From: JBFHDX01 sp041584475
Lineage (GTDB): Bacteria; Pseudomonadota; Alphaproteobacteria; UBA8366; JADFVY01
DNA: 64,000 nucleotides
Direction of reading: 5' to 3'
NCBI GenBank assembly: GCA_041584475.1
Contig: JBFHDX010000001.1
Coordinates: forward strand, 1 to 64,000
This document shows positions 49,198 to 57,678 of this stretch, piece by piece. The position numbers and the translations under genes were made by a program. How positions within the stretch are numbered: position 1 is the stretch's first letter; the number at the start of each line of letters is the position of its first letter. A model generated the notes under the pieces. That model had not been told where the DNA came from, made no database searches, and was given only the letters and a program-made list of their open reading frames with translations.

Positions 49198-51027
49198 TCA
49201 CGAGCCGGCGGTCTCGCGCTCGGCCTCGGCATCGTCGCCGCCGACCGCCAGACCCTCGTTCTGCCGGCGGACCTCCTCGGCGACCAGGTCGCGTCGCGAG
49301 TGCTTGCCGATGAAGGTCTTGGGCAGCTCGTCCCGGAACTCGATGCGCCTCGGCTGCTCGTACGGTGCCAGCTTGTCCTTCAGGAAGCGCTTGAGCTCAC
49401 CGGCGTTGAGCGACTCGCCGGCGCGCAGCTTGACGTAGGCCTTGACGATTTCGCCGCGGTTCTTGTCGGGCACGCCGCAGACCACGGCCTCCTCGACGGC
49501 GTCGTGCAGGTAGATCGCCTCCTCGACCATGCGCGGATAGACGTTGAAACCGGCATTGAGGATCAGATCCTTGATGCGGTCGATCAGAAAGACGTAGCCC
49601 TGGTCGTCCATGTAGCCGACGTCGCCAGTGTGCAGGCGTCCGCCGCGAAACGCCGCGTCGGTCTCTTCCGGCTGGTTCCAGTAGCCGGCCATCACCTGCG
49701 GGCCGCGCACGCAGATCTCACCGCGCTTGCCCGGCTGCAGCAGCAGGTCCGGGTCGTCGAGCGAGGTGATCTCGATCACCGTGCCGGGCACCGGCAGCCC
49801 TATCGAGCCGGCCTTGTTGACCCCGACGAACGGGTTGATCGTGCACACCGGAGACGCCTCGGAGAGGCCATAGCCCTCGACGAGAACACAGCCGGTCAGC
49901 TTCTCGAACATGTGCTTCACTTCGACCGGCAGCGGGGCGCCGCCGGAGATGCAGTCCTTGAGGCTCGAGAGATCGAATTTGCCGAGCTCGGGAAAGGCAT
50001 TGATGCTGGCGTAGATCGTCGGTACGCCGAGAAACGCCGTCGGCTTCTGCCGGTCGATGATCTGCAGCACTTCGGCGAGCTTGAACCGCGGCACGAGGAT
50101 GATTTCGGCGCCCAGAAAGAGGCCGACATTCATGACACCGGTCATGCCGAAGACATGGAACAGCGGCAACACGCCGAGGAACCGCTCTTCGCCGGGCTGC
50201 GCGTTGACCGCCCACATGCGCGTCTGGATGGTATTGGCGTAGACATTGCCGTGCGTCAGCATCGCGCCCTTCGGCAGCCCCGTCGTGCCGCCGGTGTACT
50301 GCAGCACGGCGATGTCCGATGCGGGCTCGATCGGCACCGCGTCGAATACGCCGTCATTGGCGATCAGCTTGTCGAAGCGGACGTGCCGGGCGTCGTTGGG
50401 CACGGCGGCGATCTCCTTGCGCTTGAACAGGCTGAAGAACGTTGCGGTGACGAGCGGCAGGACCCCGGCCATCGGGCAGACGATGACGGTCTCCAGGTCG
50501 GTCTTGTCGAACAGGCCGGCGAGCTTAGGATAGGTCGCGACGAGCTGCAGCGTCACCATGATCCGGGTGCCGGAGTCCTTGACCTGACGCTCGATCTCGC
50601 GCTCGGCGTAGAGCGGATTGAAGTTGACCACGGTGCCGCCGGCCTTGAGCACCGCGTAGTAGCAGATCACGTAGTAGGGCGAGTTCGGCAGGAACAGGCC
50701 GACCCTGACGCCCTTGCGCACGCCCATCGCCTGCAGGCCCTTCGCGGCCCGGTCGACCAGCCGGCCGACCTCGGCATAGGTGTAGCGCTTGCCCATGAAG
50801 CGCAGGCACGGCCGGTTGGGCCAGGTTCGCACGGCGCGGTTGAGGATCTCGGGCACCGGCGCGACCTCGATCTCGGCATGCCAGTCGATGCCGTCCGGAT
50901 AATACGCCTCCCACGGATAGGGCGCCGGCTCCGGCGCGATCTCCTCGGGCGGCGGGACGGCGGGGCGGAAGCGGCTCCGCAGCGTTTCCGCGAGACCCTT
51001 CAGCCGTGTGACGAGCGCTGACGCCAT
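49198..51027 (-). CDS. fadD: Long-chain fatty acid--CoA ligase
   Basis: A 609-residue ANL-family adenylate-forming enzyme that activates fatty acids to acyl-CoA. The P-loop-like motif is LQYTGGTTGLPKGAMLTHGN, the second motif is VEGYGLSEASPV, the A8 region is HTGDVGYMDDQGYVFLIDRIKDL, and the C-terminal catalytic lysine is in LPKTFIGKHSRRDL. The N-terminus has an extra 60 residues before WPNRPCLRFMGKRYTYAEV. It is likely co-transcribed with the SCP2 gene. Confidence 0.92.
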   Translation of the reverse strand: MASALVTRLKGLAETLRSRFRPAVPPPEEIAPEPAPYPWEAYYPDGIDWHAEIEVAPVPEILNRAVRTWPNRPCLRFMGKRYTYAEVGRLVDRAAKGLQAMGVRKGVRVGLFLPNSPYYVICYYAVLKAGGTVVNFNPLYAEREIERQVKDSGTRIMVTLQLVATYPKLAGLFDKTDLETVIVCPMAGVLPLVTATFFSLFKRKEIAAVPNDARHVRFDKLIANDGVFDAVPIEPASDIAVLQYTGGTTGLPKGAMLTHGNVYANTIQTRMWAVNAQPGEERFLGVLPLFHVFGMTGVMNVGLFLGAEIILVPRFKLAEVLQIIDRQKPTAFLGVPTIYASINAFPELGKFDLSSLKDCISGGAPLPVEVKHMFEKLTGCVLVEGYGLSEASPVCTINPFVGVNKAGSIGLPVPGTVIEITSLDDPDLLLQPGKRGEICVRGPQVMAGYWNQPEETDAAFRGGRLHTGDVGYMDDQGYVFLIDRIKDLILNAGFNVYPRMVEEAIYLHDAVEEAVVCGVPDKNRGEIVKAYVKLRAGESLNAGELKRFLKDKLAPYEQPRRIEFRDELPKTFIGKHSRRDLVAEEVRRQNEGLAVGGDDAEAERETAGS

Positions 51028-51144
51028 TGCTATCCCGTTGCCGTTTCAACCCGTGGTCGCGGTGCGTGCGGGCGCCGCGAATCGGCGTGAATATACCAGC
51101 CCGGATGTCCTTGCAGCAGTGTTTGCACCACGATCCCCGGTCAA

Positions 51145-52068
51145 CTATGCGTGCAGCTCGCCGAACACGGCGATCGCATCCTCGATCTCCGGCATTGCCC
51201 GTGCCACCGCGGATTCGCCCAGCTCTATCAGCTCGTCCGCCATATGGAAGTCGAGCAGCCCGATATGGCCGATGCGGGGATTGATGCTGACGTCGGGGGG
51301 CTCGCCCGCGAGACGGCTGCGCGAGATGCGGTCCTGCACGATGTTGAGCGTTGCCGCCATCGCCGTGAACATGCTTGGTTCGCCGCGCCGGTGCGCCAGC
51401 ATCGCCTTGAGCATGGCGCCGGTCTGCGTCGACGCCACCGCCTTGACGTCGGTCGATCCCTCGGCCAGGCGGCTCGGCTCGGCGATATTGGCGGCAGCAC
51501 GCTCGTGGCCCTTGCCCATGATATCGGCGTTCAGGTTGACGGCGATCACCATCTGCGCACCGAGCGCCCGGCACACCGACACCGGGACCGGATTGACGAG
51601 GGCGCCGTCGATCAGCCAGTGGCCGTTCATGCGCAGCGGCTTGAATATGCCGGGAAGCGAGAGCGAGGCCCGCATCGCGTCGACGAGGCGACCGTCGCGC
51701 AGCCATACCTCGTGGCCGGTCCAGAGGTCGGTGGCGACGGCGACGAACGGCGCGCGCAGCTGCGCGATGTCGGTGTCGCCGAGATACGCCTCGGCCTCGC
51801 TGAAGAGGCGGTCCCCCGAGATCATGCCTCCGCCCAGCGGCAGGCTCAGGTAACGCAGCATGCGCAAGGTCGAGAGGCTGCGAACCCACTTCTCGAGCGG
51901 CTCGACATGGCCGGCGAGGTAGAAGCCGCCGACCAGCGCGCCGATCGACGACCCGGCGACGACGTCGGGCACGATACCGAGCCGGTCGATCGCCTTGAGA
52001 ACGCCCAGATGGGCCCATCCGCGCGCAACGCCGCTTCCCAGCGCAAGACCAATGCGTATTCTCGACAT
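51145..52068 (-). CDS. Patatin-like phospholipase (RssA type)
   Basis: A 307-residue patatin-fold lipid acyl hydrolase. The oxyanion loop GSGVARGWAHLGVL, nucleophile motif VAGSSIGALVGG and catalytic aspartate in LIDGALVNPVP are all present. No leader peptide, so it is cytoplasmic. The start is the ATG at MSRIRIGLALGSG with GGAAGC upstream. It lies 117 bp upstream of fadD on the same strand. Confidence 0.9.
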   Translation of the reverse strand: MSRIRIGLALGSGVARGWAHLGVLKAIDRLGIVPDVVAGSSIGALVGGFYLAGHVEPLEKWVRSLSTLRMLRYLSLPLGGGMISGDRLFSEAEAYLGDTDIAQLRAPFVAVATDLWTGHEVWLRDGRLVDAMRASLSLPGIFKPLRMNGHWLIDGALVNPVPVSVCRALGAQMVIAVNLNADIMGKGHERAAANIAEPSRLAEGSTDVKAVASTQTGAMLKAMLAHRRGEPSMFTAMAATLNIVQDRISRSRLAGEPPDVSINPRIGHIGLLDFHMADELIELGESAVARAMPEIEDAIAVFGELHA

Positions 52069-52299
52069 TACGCTTCCAGTGAAAGCCGAGACCAACGAGC
52101 CGCCGTACGGCCCCCGGGGCCCCGCAAACTTCCGTCACATAGTAATTCCTCGAGCCCGACACAATGATCGGGCGAATTCGTAAAGATCACGTTTAGGTAA
52201 GACTGCCCGCACGCGGCCGGGACCGGCGCCGCGCTCGCGTCGCCAAGGCGGGCAAGGGCGCGGCGGACGAGGACAGTAATCGCGAAGACTGAACGATTC

Positions 52300-52315
52300 T
52301 GGTCTGTAACTTGCT
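52300..52315 (+). promoter_or_regulatory. Candidate sigma-54 promoter of the usher gene
   Basis: TGGTCTGTAACTTGCT keeps the invariant GG-N10-GC spacing of sigma-54 promoters and an exact -12 TTGCT, but the -24 box is TGGTCT in place of TGGCAC. Transcription would start near 52327. It is weaker than the two pilin elements but consistent with them. Confidence 0.4.
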
Positions 52316-52324
52316 TAACTAAAG
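52311..52324. repeat. 14-mer TTGCTTAACTAAAG, copy 2
   Basis: Exact copy of the word at 30548-30561. Here it overlaps the -12 element of the candidate sigma-54 promoter, so the match may partly reflect that promoter. Confidence 0.3.
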
Positions 52325-52477
52325 CAGGAGAAAATACGTCCCAAGAATTTTGCTTAATATTTTGTAAAACCATTCATGTGCATACGTACCCAAATGGAAG
52401 CGACATCGGACCGACGCTACGGGGCGGCGGGGCCGAAGGCCTGCGCGCGTGATGCACCGGCGGCGCCGAGCCGCGGG

Positions 52478-55300
52478 ATGCCTGACCCGTTCCGTCCCGC
52501 GCCCGGACCGCCGCTGCGGGCGGTGGTGTCGCTTGCGCTCTGTCTGGCAGGCCTGTTGGCGGCCTGCAGCGGCGACGATGCAGCGACCGCCGGCCCGGCG
52601 CTCGAAGGCGGCACCGCACCATCGCCCGTGGTCCGCGAGCAGGCCCCGGCGGCAGGGGAGGCCGCGGTGGAAAGCGCGGGTCCGACCTACGAGCTCGTCG
52701 TCGCCAATCGACCGGACGACCAGCTCTACATCCTCGAGCTGCGGCTCAACAGCATCGTCCTCAGCCCCGGGGTGCTGGGCTATCTCGACGGCAGCACGCT
52801 GTATCTGCCGCTCGGGCAGGTCGCCGACGCACTCGAATTCCCGATCAGCGTCGATCCGATCGGGGGCCGGGCGAGCGGCTGGTTCCTTAGCGAAAACCGC
52901 TTGTTCTCGCTGAACATGGCGCGCCAGGAGGTCGTCGTCGAGGGCCGGCGCGGCAGCTACGATGCACGCGCCGTCGAGCTCCATGCCGACGACATCTACG
53001 TCGATTCCCGCCTGCTCTCGAAGTGGTTTCCCGTCGACCTCCGCTACGACCTCTCGAACTCGCTGATCAAGGCGCGCTCGCGCGAACCGCTGCCGGTCGA
53101 GGCACGGATCGCCCGCGAGGAGGCGCGCGCCCGGCTGGCCGGCGCCGAGGCGCGCGAACGGCCGGATTACGACGAGCTCGACGTTCCCTATCGCTGGCTC
53201 GACTGGCCGTTCATCGATTTCAGCACCGAGGGCGGCTACACGCACGATCCGGACACCGGCGAGCGCTGGGTGGTGCGCTACAACAGCCTGATCACGGCCG
53301 ACCTGCTGAAGATGAACGCGACGATGTTCGTCGCCGGCGACCAGGACGACGGGCTGACGCAGGCGCGCCTGACGATGGGACGCAAGGACCCGCAGGGCGA
53401 GCTTCTCGGCCCGCTGCGCGTCACCGAATTCGCGCTCGGCGACATCGACAGCCCGAACACGACGCTGGTCTCGCGGAGCAATTTCGGGCGCGGCGCCGAG
53501 ATCTCGAGCTTCCCGATCGGCCGCTCGGGCTCGTTCAGCCGCATCGACCTGACCGGCGACCTGCCGCTCGGCTGGGACATCGAGCTGTATCGCAACGAGG
53601 TGCTGATCGATTTCCAGCTGACGCGGCCCGACGGGCGCTACGAGTTCCGCGATGTGCCCCTGGTGTACGGGGTCAACGTGCTGCGCCTCGAATTCTTCGG
53701 CCCGCAGGGTCAGCGCCGCACGGAGACGCGGCGCGTCCTCGTCGGCGACGGCCAGGTGCCCAAGGGCAGGTTCAATTTCCGGCTGTCGGCCAACCAGCAG
53801 GATACCGAGCTGATCGAGGTGAACGACGATCCCGTCACCGCGGACAGCGCGATCGAGGGCGACGGTCGCTTCTTCGCCGAAGCGCAGTACGGCGTGACGC
53901 AAAACTTCGCGATAGCGGCCGGTTTTTCGAGCCTGCCGCTGCTGTCGGGGCGGCGCAACTACGGCTCGGTCGGGGTGCGGCTCGGCTACCGCAACACCTT
54001 CTCCGAGCTGGACGTCGTCAGCGACAGCGAGGGCGGCGTCGCCGGCCAGGCGAGCGTGCAGATGGTGCTGCCGGCCAGCCTGTCGCTGCTGCTGCAGCAC
54101 GCCCATTTCGAGGATTTCGTAAGCGAGCAGGCCGACGACGCGAACGGCCTGCTGCTGAGCCGCTCGAACCTGCGCCTCGACGGCGTCCTGTCGCCGCCCG
54201 TGCTGCCGCGCCTGCCGTTCAGCGTCACCGGCTTCCACGAGCGGCGCGAGGGCGACTACCAGGAGACCGAAGTGAGCAACCGGCTGTCGATGGCGATCCG
54301 CATGATCGCGCTCTCGAATACTTTCACCTGGCGCAACGTGCACATTGCCGGGACCGACACCGAGACCGCGAACGGATCGCTGCTGGTCGGCGGCCGCTTC
54401 GGGCGCGCCTACGTGCGCGGCGAGATGCAGTACGAGGTCGAGCCGGAGTCGCAGGTCACCGCCGGCGTGTTGACCGGCGACTGGTACTTCGACACCGACT
54501 TCAGCGCGCGCCTGAGCGTCCAGCGGCAGTTCGTGGCGCCGGCGCGAACCGTCTACGGCGCCGGCATCAGCCGCAAGTTCCGCTATGCATCGGTCGGGCT
54601 CAGCGCCGAGTACGGCTCGGACGAGAGCGCCACCGCCCTGCTAAACGTCTCGTTCGGGATCGGCCGCGACCCGCGCACCGGCTCCTGGTACGCCAGTGCC
54701 GACCCGACGGCGGAGCAGGGCGCGGTCTCGGCGCGCGCGTTCCTGGACCGCAACGTCAACGGCACGTTCGATGCCGGAGACGAGCCGATCGAGGGGGTGC
54801 GGTTCGCGACCAACCGGGGCCGCGCGCGGCAGCTGACCGACGAGGACGGCGTCGCCTTCGTCACCAATCTGCCGTCGTACGAGCGGGTCGACGTGATCCT
54901 GCCGCCGCGCAACCTCGATGACCCGTACTGGGTGGCGCAGCCGCAGGGCTACACGCTGACGCCGCGACCGGGCCGCGCCGCGGTCGCCGAGTTCCCCGTC
55001 GTCACCACGGGCGAGATCGACGGCACGGTCTACCTGGTGCGGGACGGCGTGCGGCGCGAAGTATCCGAGGTGGTCGTCGAGCTGATCGACGAGACGGGCC
55101 AGGTGGTGCAGCGGGTCGACAGTGCCTATGACGGTTTCTATCTGTTCGAGTCGCTGCTGCCCGGCCGCTATACGGTGCGTCCCGATCCCGACCAGCTGGG
55201 CCGGCTCGACCTGTGGTCGACCGAGTCGCGCAGCGTCGTCATCGGCGGCAACGGGGACGTCGTGTCGGGGATCGAGTTCACCCTGTATTCGGCGGAATAA
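52478..55300 (+). CDS. Usher-like outer-membrane protein with predicted lipobox
   Basis: A protein of about 940 residues. The leader ends LCLAGLLAAC, a lipobox. An N-terminal domain follows (YELVVANRPDDQLYILELRLN...DGSTLYLPLGQVADAL). The usher core shows a plug-like element LGWDIELYRNEVLIDFQ, then GRYEFRDVPLVYGVNVLRL. Strands resembling usher barrels come next (YGVTQNFAIAAGFSSLP; LSLLLQHAHFEDF). The C-terminus has two beta-sandwich domains: FLDRNVNGTFDAGDEPIEGV and a carboxypeptidase-regulatory-like repeat. With the chaperone and DUF4402-type genes it should export pilus subunits. The ATG at MPDPFRPAPG is uncertain; starts at 52376 and 52394 are also open. It is convergent with the chaperone gene. 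Confidence 0.68.
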   Translation: MPDPFRPAPGPPLRAVVSLALCLAGLLAACSGDDAATAGPALEGGTAPSPVVREQAPAAGEAAVESAGPTYELVVANRPDDQLYILELRLNSIVLSPGVLGYLDGSTLYLPLGQVADALEFPISVDPIGGRASGWFLSENRLFSLNMARQEVVVEGRRGSYDARAVELHADDIYVDSRLLSKWFPVDLRYDLSNSLIKARSREPLPVEARIAREEARARLAGAEARERPDYDELDVPYRWLDWPFIDFSTEGGYTHDPDTGERWVVRYNSLITADLLKMNATMFVAGDQDDGLTQARLTMGRKDPQGELLGPLRVTEFALGDIDSPNTTLVSRSNFGRGAEISSFPIGRSGSFSRIDLTGDLPLGWDIELYRNEVLIDFQLTRPDGRYEFRDVPLVYGVNVLRLEFFGPQGQRRTETRRVLVGDGQVPKGRFNFRLSANQQDTELIEVNDDPVTADSAIEGDGRFFAEAQYGVTQNFAIAAGFSSLPLLSGRRNYGSVGVRLGYRNTFSELDVVSDSEGGVAGQASVQMVLPASLSLLLQHAHFEDFVSEQADDANGLLLSRSNLRLDGVLSPPVLPRLPFSVTGFHERREGDYQETEVSNRLSMAIRMIALSNTFTWRNVHIAGTDTETANGSLLVGGRFGRAYVRGEMQYEVEPESQVTAGVLTGDWYFDTDFSARLSVQRQFVAPARTVYGAGISRKFRYASVGLSAEYGSDESATALLNVSFGIGRDPRTGSWYASADPTAEQGAVSARAFLDRNVNGTFDAGDEPIEGVRFATNRGRARQLTDEDGVAFVTNLPSYERVDVILPPRNLDDPYWVAQPQGYTLTPRPGRAAVAEFPVVTTGEIDGTVYLVRDGVRREVSEVVVELIDETGQVVQRVDSAYDGFYLFESLLPGRYTVRPDPDQLGRLDLWSTESRSVVIGGNGDVVSGIEFTLYSAE

Positions 55301-55354
55301 AGGTCTTCCGGCCAGGTGGGGGGAGGGCGCATCGCGGGCGCCCGGACCGCCGCT

Positions 55355-56251
55355 TCAGCGAATGTCGACCTGTGCCCGCGCCAGCATGTCGCCTTCCGCG
55401 GCCGACGCCGCACGGTACTCGACGATCAGCCTGCCGGCGGAGAGCTTGACCCGTTCCGGCACCTGCAGCGGCAGGGCGACGTTGCGGTGGCTGTTGGGCG
55501 TGTACACCGCGAGCTGGTTTATCTGCCCGACGACGTATTCATCGTTGCTGCCGGCCGGCCGGTAGGTCACCGAAATGTCCCCGAACAGCGACCGGGTGCC
55601 GGTGCGGTTGATGCGGAAATTGAGGATCGGCTTGCCGTCCGGCGTGCGGTTGTCGGAATCGAGGCGGAAGTCGCTCAGCGACGCGGAAGCCGAAAGCTTG
55701 CCGTGGCGCACGATCAGCGGGATGGTGATCGCCGGGACGACGATGAGGCGGATGCTGAGTCCCTCGTCCTTGGTCGTCATCTCGACGCTTTGCCCGACCG
55801 TCGGGTCCGGCACGGCCTGGAACAGGATGTGCGAGCGGTATTCGCCCTCGGGCAGGCCGCTGGGCTTGCGCAGGATGATCCGCACGGTTTGCGATTTGCC
55901 CGGCTTCAGCTCGACCTGACGCGGCGCATAGCGTACCAGCGAATCCGCGTAGAAGCCGGCGGTGCCGGTCTCCTCGACGCGCTGGTATTCGCCGGACTCG
56001 GTCATCCGCATGTTGATGACCGAAATGCGGTAGACGGCGGTGTTGCTGCCCTTGTTGAGAAGCGAGACCTGGGCCGCGCGGTCGCGACCCTCGAGGATGA
56101 TGCGCGTCGGCGCCACGGCGAGGTCGCCGATATTCTGGGCGGCCGCATGATGCGCGGATCCGAGCAGCAGAAGCGCGCCCACCAAAACCGGCGCGGGGCG
56201 ATTCAGCCACCGCAGGCCGGCCCAGAAAGACGCCGCCATTCCGTTCCGCAT
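55355..56251 (-). CDS. PapD-like periplasmic pilus chaperone
   Basis: A 298-residue exported protein. The signal peptide ends near HHAAA. Domain 1 begins IGDLAVAPTRIILEGRDRAAQVSLLNKGSNTAVYRI and has YAPRQVELKPGKSQTVRI; the Arg and Lys at subunit-anchoring positions and the alternating G1 strand fit fimbrial chaperones. The GEYRSHILFQA strand pattern is also typical. Domain 2 is longer than usual (SLSDFRLDSDNRTPDGKPI). It is the last gene of the pilin operon. The start is the ATG with GGAG seven bases upstream; a TTG six codons earlier is possible. Confidence 0.82.
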   Translation of the reverse strand: MRNGMAASFWAGLRWLNRPAPVLVGALLLLGSAHHAAAQNIGDLAVAPTRIILEGRDRAAQVSLLNKGSNTAVYRISVINMRMTESGEYQRVEETGTAGFYADSLVRYAPRQVELKPGKSQTVRIILRKPSGLPEGEYRSHILFQAVPDPTVGQSVEMTTKDEGLSIRLIVVPAITIPLIVRHGKLSASASLSDFRLDSDNRTPDGKPILNFRINRTGTRSLFGDISVTYRPAGSNDEYVVGQINQLAVYTPNSHRNVALPLQVPERVKLSAGRLIVEYRAASAAEGDMLARAQVDIR

Positions 56252-56348
56252 GCACTCGCTCCAACGCAACCGGGCCGGGAGCCCGCACAGTGTTCGAACA
56301 CCAATACACTCGCAATTGGTTGATAAATTGCGAACGAAGGCGTTCAGC

Positions 56349-56930
56349 TCAGTTGTTCGATACGATGATGTCGATGGCCCAGATATACACGCGTTCCCGG
56401 GACTTTTCGTCCTGCTCGAGGCTGAAGATCCCCTCGACGTTGAACTTGCGCGTGCCGCGAACGCTCAGTGCGGGGGTCTTGCCCGCGTCGTGGGAAAAGG
56501 CGCGGACGCTGTGTTCGGCATTGCCCGTCTGCAAGAGCGTCGAGCCGGGCAGCGAGAGGCCGAATGCCTGGTTCGGCAGGCCCGAGAGCGTGAGCGCGGC
56601 GGAGAACGATGCCTCCAGATGCGGATTGCCGCCGCCTTTGGCGACCAGCTGTCCGCGGGGTTGAATGCTCATGCCCGACGTGTTGCCTGGCACACGCATT
56701 CCCGGCCCGAAGTTGAGATAGGCGCCGTTGCCGAGGTCGATCGCCGTCGGCTCGGCCCCCGCGCCCATGCTGGTGACGATCGTCGCCCCAGCCGTATTCG
56801 TCGTCGAGACAGACCCGGCGCGGGCGACGCCGGCGCTCGAGACGAGCGCCAGCGTCACAACCGCGGTCAGAGCGAGTCGCACCGATTTCCCGGTGCCGCC
56901 AATAGAATCTGTCACGAAGTCTGGTCGCAT
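56349..56930 (-). CDS. DUF4402-like pilus subunit 3 (divergent)
   Basis: A 193-residue exported protein. The leader SVRLALTAVVTLALVSSAGVARA is followed by a beta-rich domain with IDLGNGAYLNFGPGMRV, SFSAALTLSGLPNQAFGLSLPGS, and an end in IWAIDIIVSNN. It resembles DUF4402 proteins weakly and differs from subunits 1 and 2 in lacking the threonine-rich middle and the aromatic end. It may be a minor or tip subunit (inference). The ATG MRPDFVTDSIGG has GAGG six bases upstream. It lies 41 bp after subunit 2. Confidence 0.65.
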   Translation of the reverse strand: MRPDFVTDSIGGTGKSVRLALTAVVTLALVSSAGVARAGSVSTTNTAGATIVTSMGAGAEPTAIDLGNGAYLNFGPGMRVPGNTSGMSIQPRGQLVAKGGGNPHLEASFSAALTLSGLPNQAFGLSLPGSTLLQTGNAEHSVRAFSHDAGKTPALSVRGTRKFNVEGIFSLEQDEKSRERVYIWAIDIIVSNN

Positions 56931-56971
56931 CTCAAACCTCGAAACTCGGGCCGTCGCTTCCGGCAACCGTA

Positions 56972-57466
56972 TCAGTAATTGACGGTGACCGTGAACGTGC
57001 CGGTATAGGCACCGGCCGACTCGCCGCCGACGATGACGAGGTCGGCACCGACGTCGAAATTGGCGGTCCCCGCCGTCAGGGTGGCCGGCGCGTTGTGCGT
57101 GAAGTTGTTGACCGTCAGATTGTCGGTACCGTTCGTGATCGTCGTCGATGCCGGCAGCGTGACCGTAAAGGCCGCCGCGCCGTTACCGGTGACCGTGAAA
57201 CGGGCCGCCTGCGGGGCGCCGCCGGCGAGCTGCGTCGCATCGGTCGCGGTGCGCGTTCCCGCCGTATCGATGGTAACGGTATTCGCGGCGTTGCCGATGC
57301 TGCCGAACTCGAGCGACTGCACGGCCGCGATCGAGATCGCCGTCACCAGGGTCGCGTTCGCGGTACCGTTGGTGCTGGCCGCCATCGCGCTGCTCGACGC
57401 GAAGCCGGCGACTCCGAGGGCCGCCATTCCAACGGCCAGTGTGCTAATGCGTTTACCGAACTTCAT
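56972..57466 (-). CDS. DUF4402-family pilus subunit 2 (probable major pilin)
   Basis: A 164-residue exported protein. The signal peptide is MKFGKRISTLAVGMAALGVAGFASSSAMA. The mature part is rich in Thr, Ala, Gly and Asn, with AVQSLEFGSIGN, ARFTVTGNGAAAFTVTLPAST, and the ending AGAYTGTFTVTVNY. A single immunoglobulin-like DUF4402 domain with aromatic C-terminus fits a donor-strand-exchanged subunit. It is first in an operon with subunit 3 and the chaperone and has the best sigma-54 promoter. GGAG lies seven bases before the ATG. Confidence 0.8.
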   Translation of the reverse strand: MKFGKRISTLAVGMAALGVAGFASSSAMAASTNGTANATLVTAISIAAVQSLEFGSIGNAANTVTIDTAGTRTATDATQLAGGAPQAARFTVTGNGAAAFTVTLPASTTITNGTDNLTVNNFTHNAPATLTAGTANFDVGADLVIVGGESAGAYTGTFTVTVNY

Positions 57467-57573
57467 GACTATTCTCCGTTAATACTGCTTGCTTCTATTG
57501 CAGCCCGCCGGTTTTCCGGCATCGCTGGCTCTAACGCGGACCACCTGAATTGGTGGTGGCCCATACCTTACGT

Positions 57574-57590
57574 AGCAACTTCCGTGCCAA
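57574..57590 (-). promoter_or_regulatory. Sigma-54 promoter of the pilin 2 operon
   Basis: The reverse strand reads TTGGCACGGAAGTTGCT, a complete match to YTGGCACG-N4-TTGCW. The start would be near 57563, giving a leader of about 97 bases that holds two small hairpins (ACCACC/GGTGGT at about 57540-57557 and GCCGG/CCGGC at about 57508-57521). Confidence 0.75.
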
Positions 57591-57608
57591 GTGTTGTTAT
57601 TCTTTATA

Positions 57609-57621
57609 AATCAATAAATTG
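57609..57621. promoter_or_regulatory. IHF consensus site upstream of the pilin 2 promoter
   Basis: AATCAATAAATTG fits WATCAANNNNTTR at every position. It sits about 20-30 bp upstream of the -24 box, where IHF bends DNA at sigma-54 promoters to bring the activator to the polymerase. Confidence 0.6.
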
Positions 57622-57628
57622 AACTCCA

Positions 57629-57645
57629 TTTTGTTTCCATCAAAA
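57629..57645. promoter_or_regulatory. Inverted repeat TTTTG-N7-CAAAA, candidate activator site
   Basis: A perfect 5-bp dyad with a 7-bp centre lies directly upstream of the IHF site, the expected place for an enhancer-binding activator. The activator is not identified. Being in AT-rich DNA, it may be chance. Confidence 0.35.
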
Positions 57646-57653
57646 CGATTGAT

Positions 57654-57672
57654 CGGCGCCGTGCGGGCGCCG
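57654..57672 (-). terminator. GC hairpin after pilin 1
   Basis: CGGCGCC and GGCGCCG form a 7-bp stem with a 5-base loop, seven bases past the stop of subunit 1. On the transcribed strand it is followed within a few bases by ATCGTTTTG. It is likely a terminator that separates pilin 1 from the pilin 2 operon. Confidence 0.5.
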
Positions 57673-57678
57673 GTTTGA

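Larger units (their letters stand above)
52069..52477. other. Divergent region between patatin and usher genes
   Basis: About 400 bp, AT-rich from 52260 to 52380. It contains a -24/-12 type promoter element (52300-52315) and two TTGCTTAA words 39 bp apart (52311-52318 and 52350-52357). The last 100 bp are open in the usher frame and may be its true N-terminus. Confidence 0.5.
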
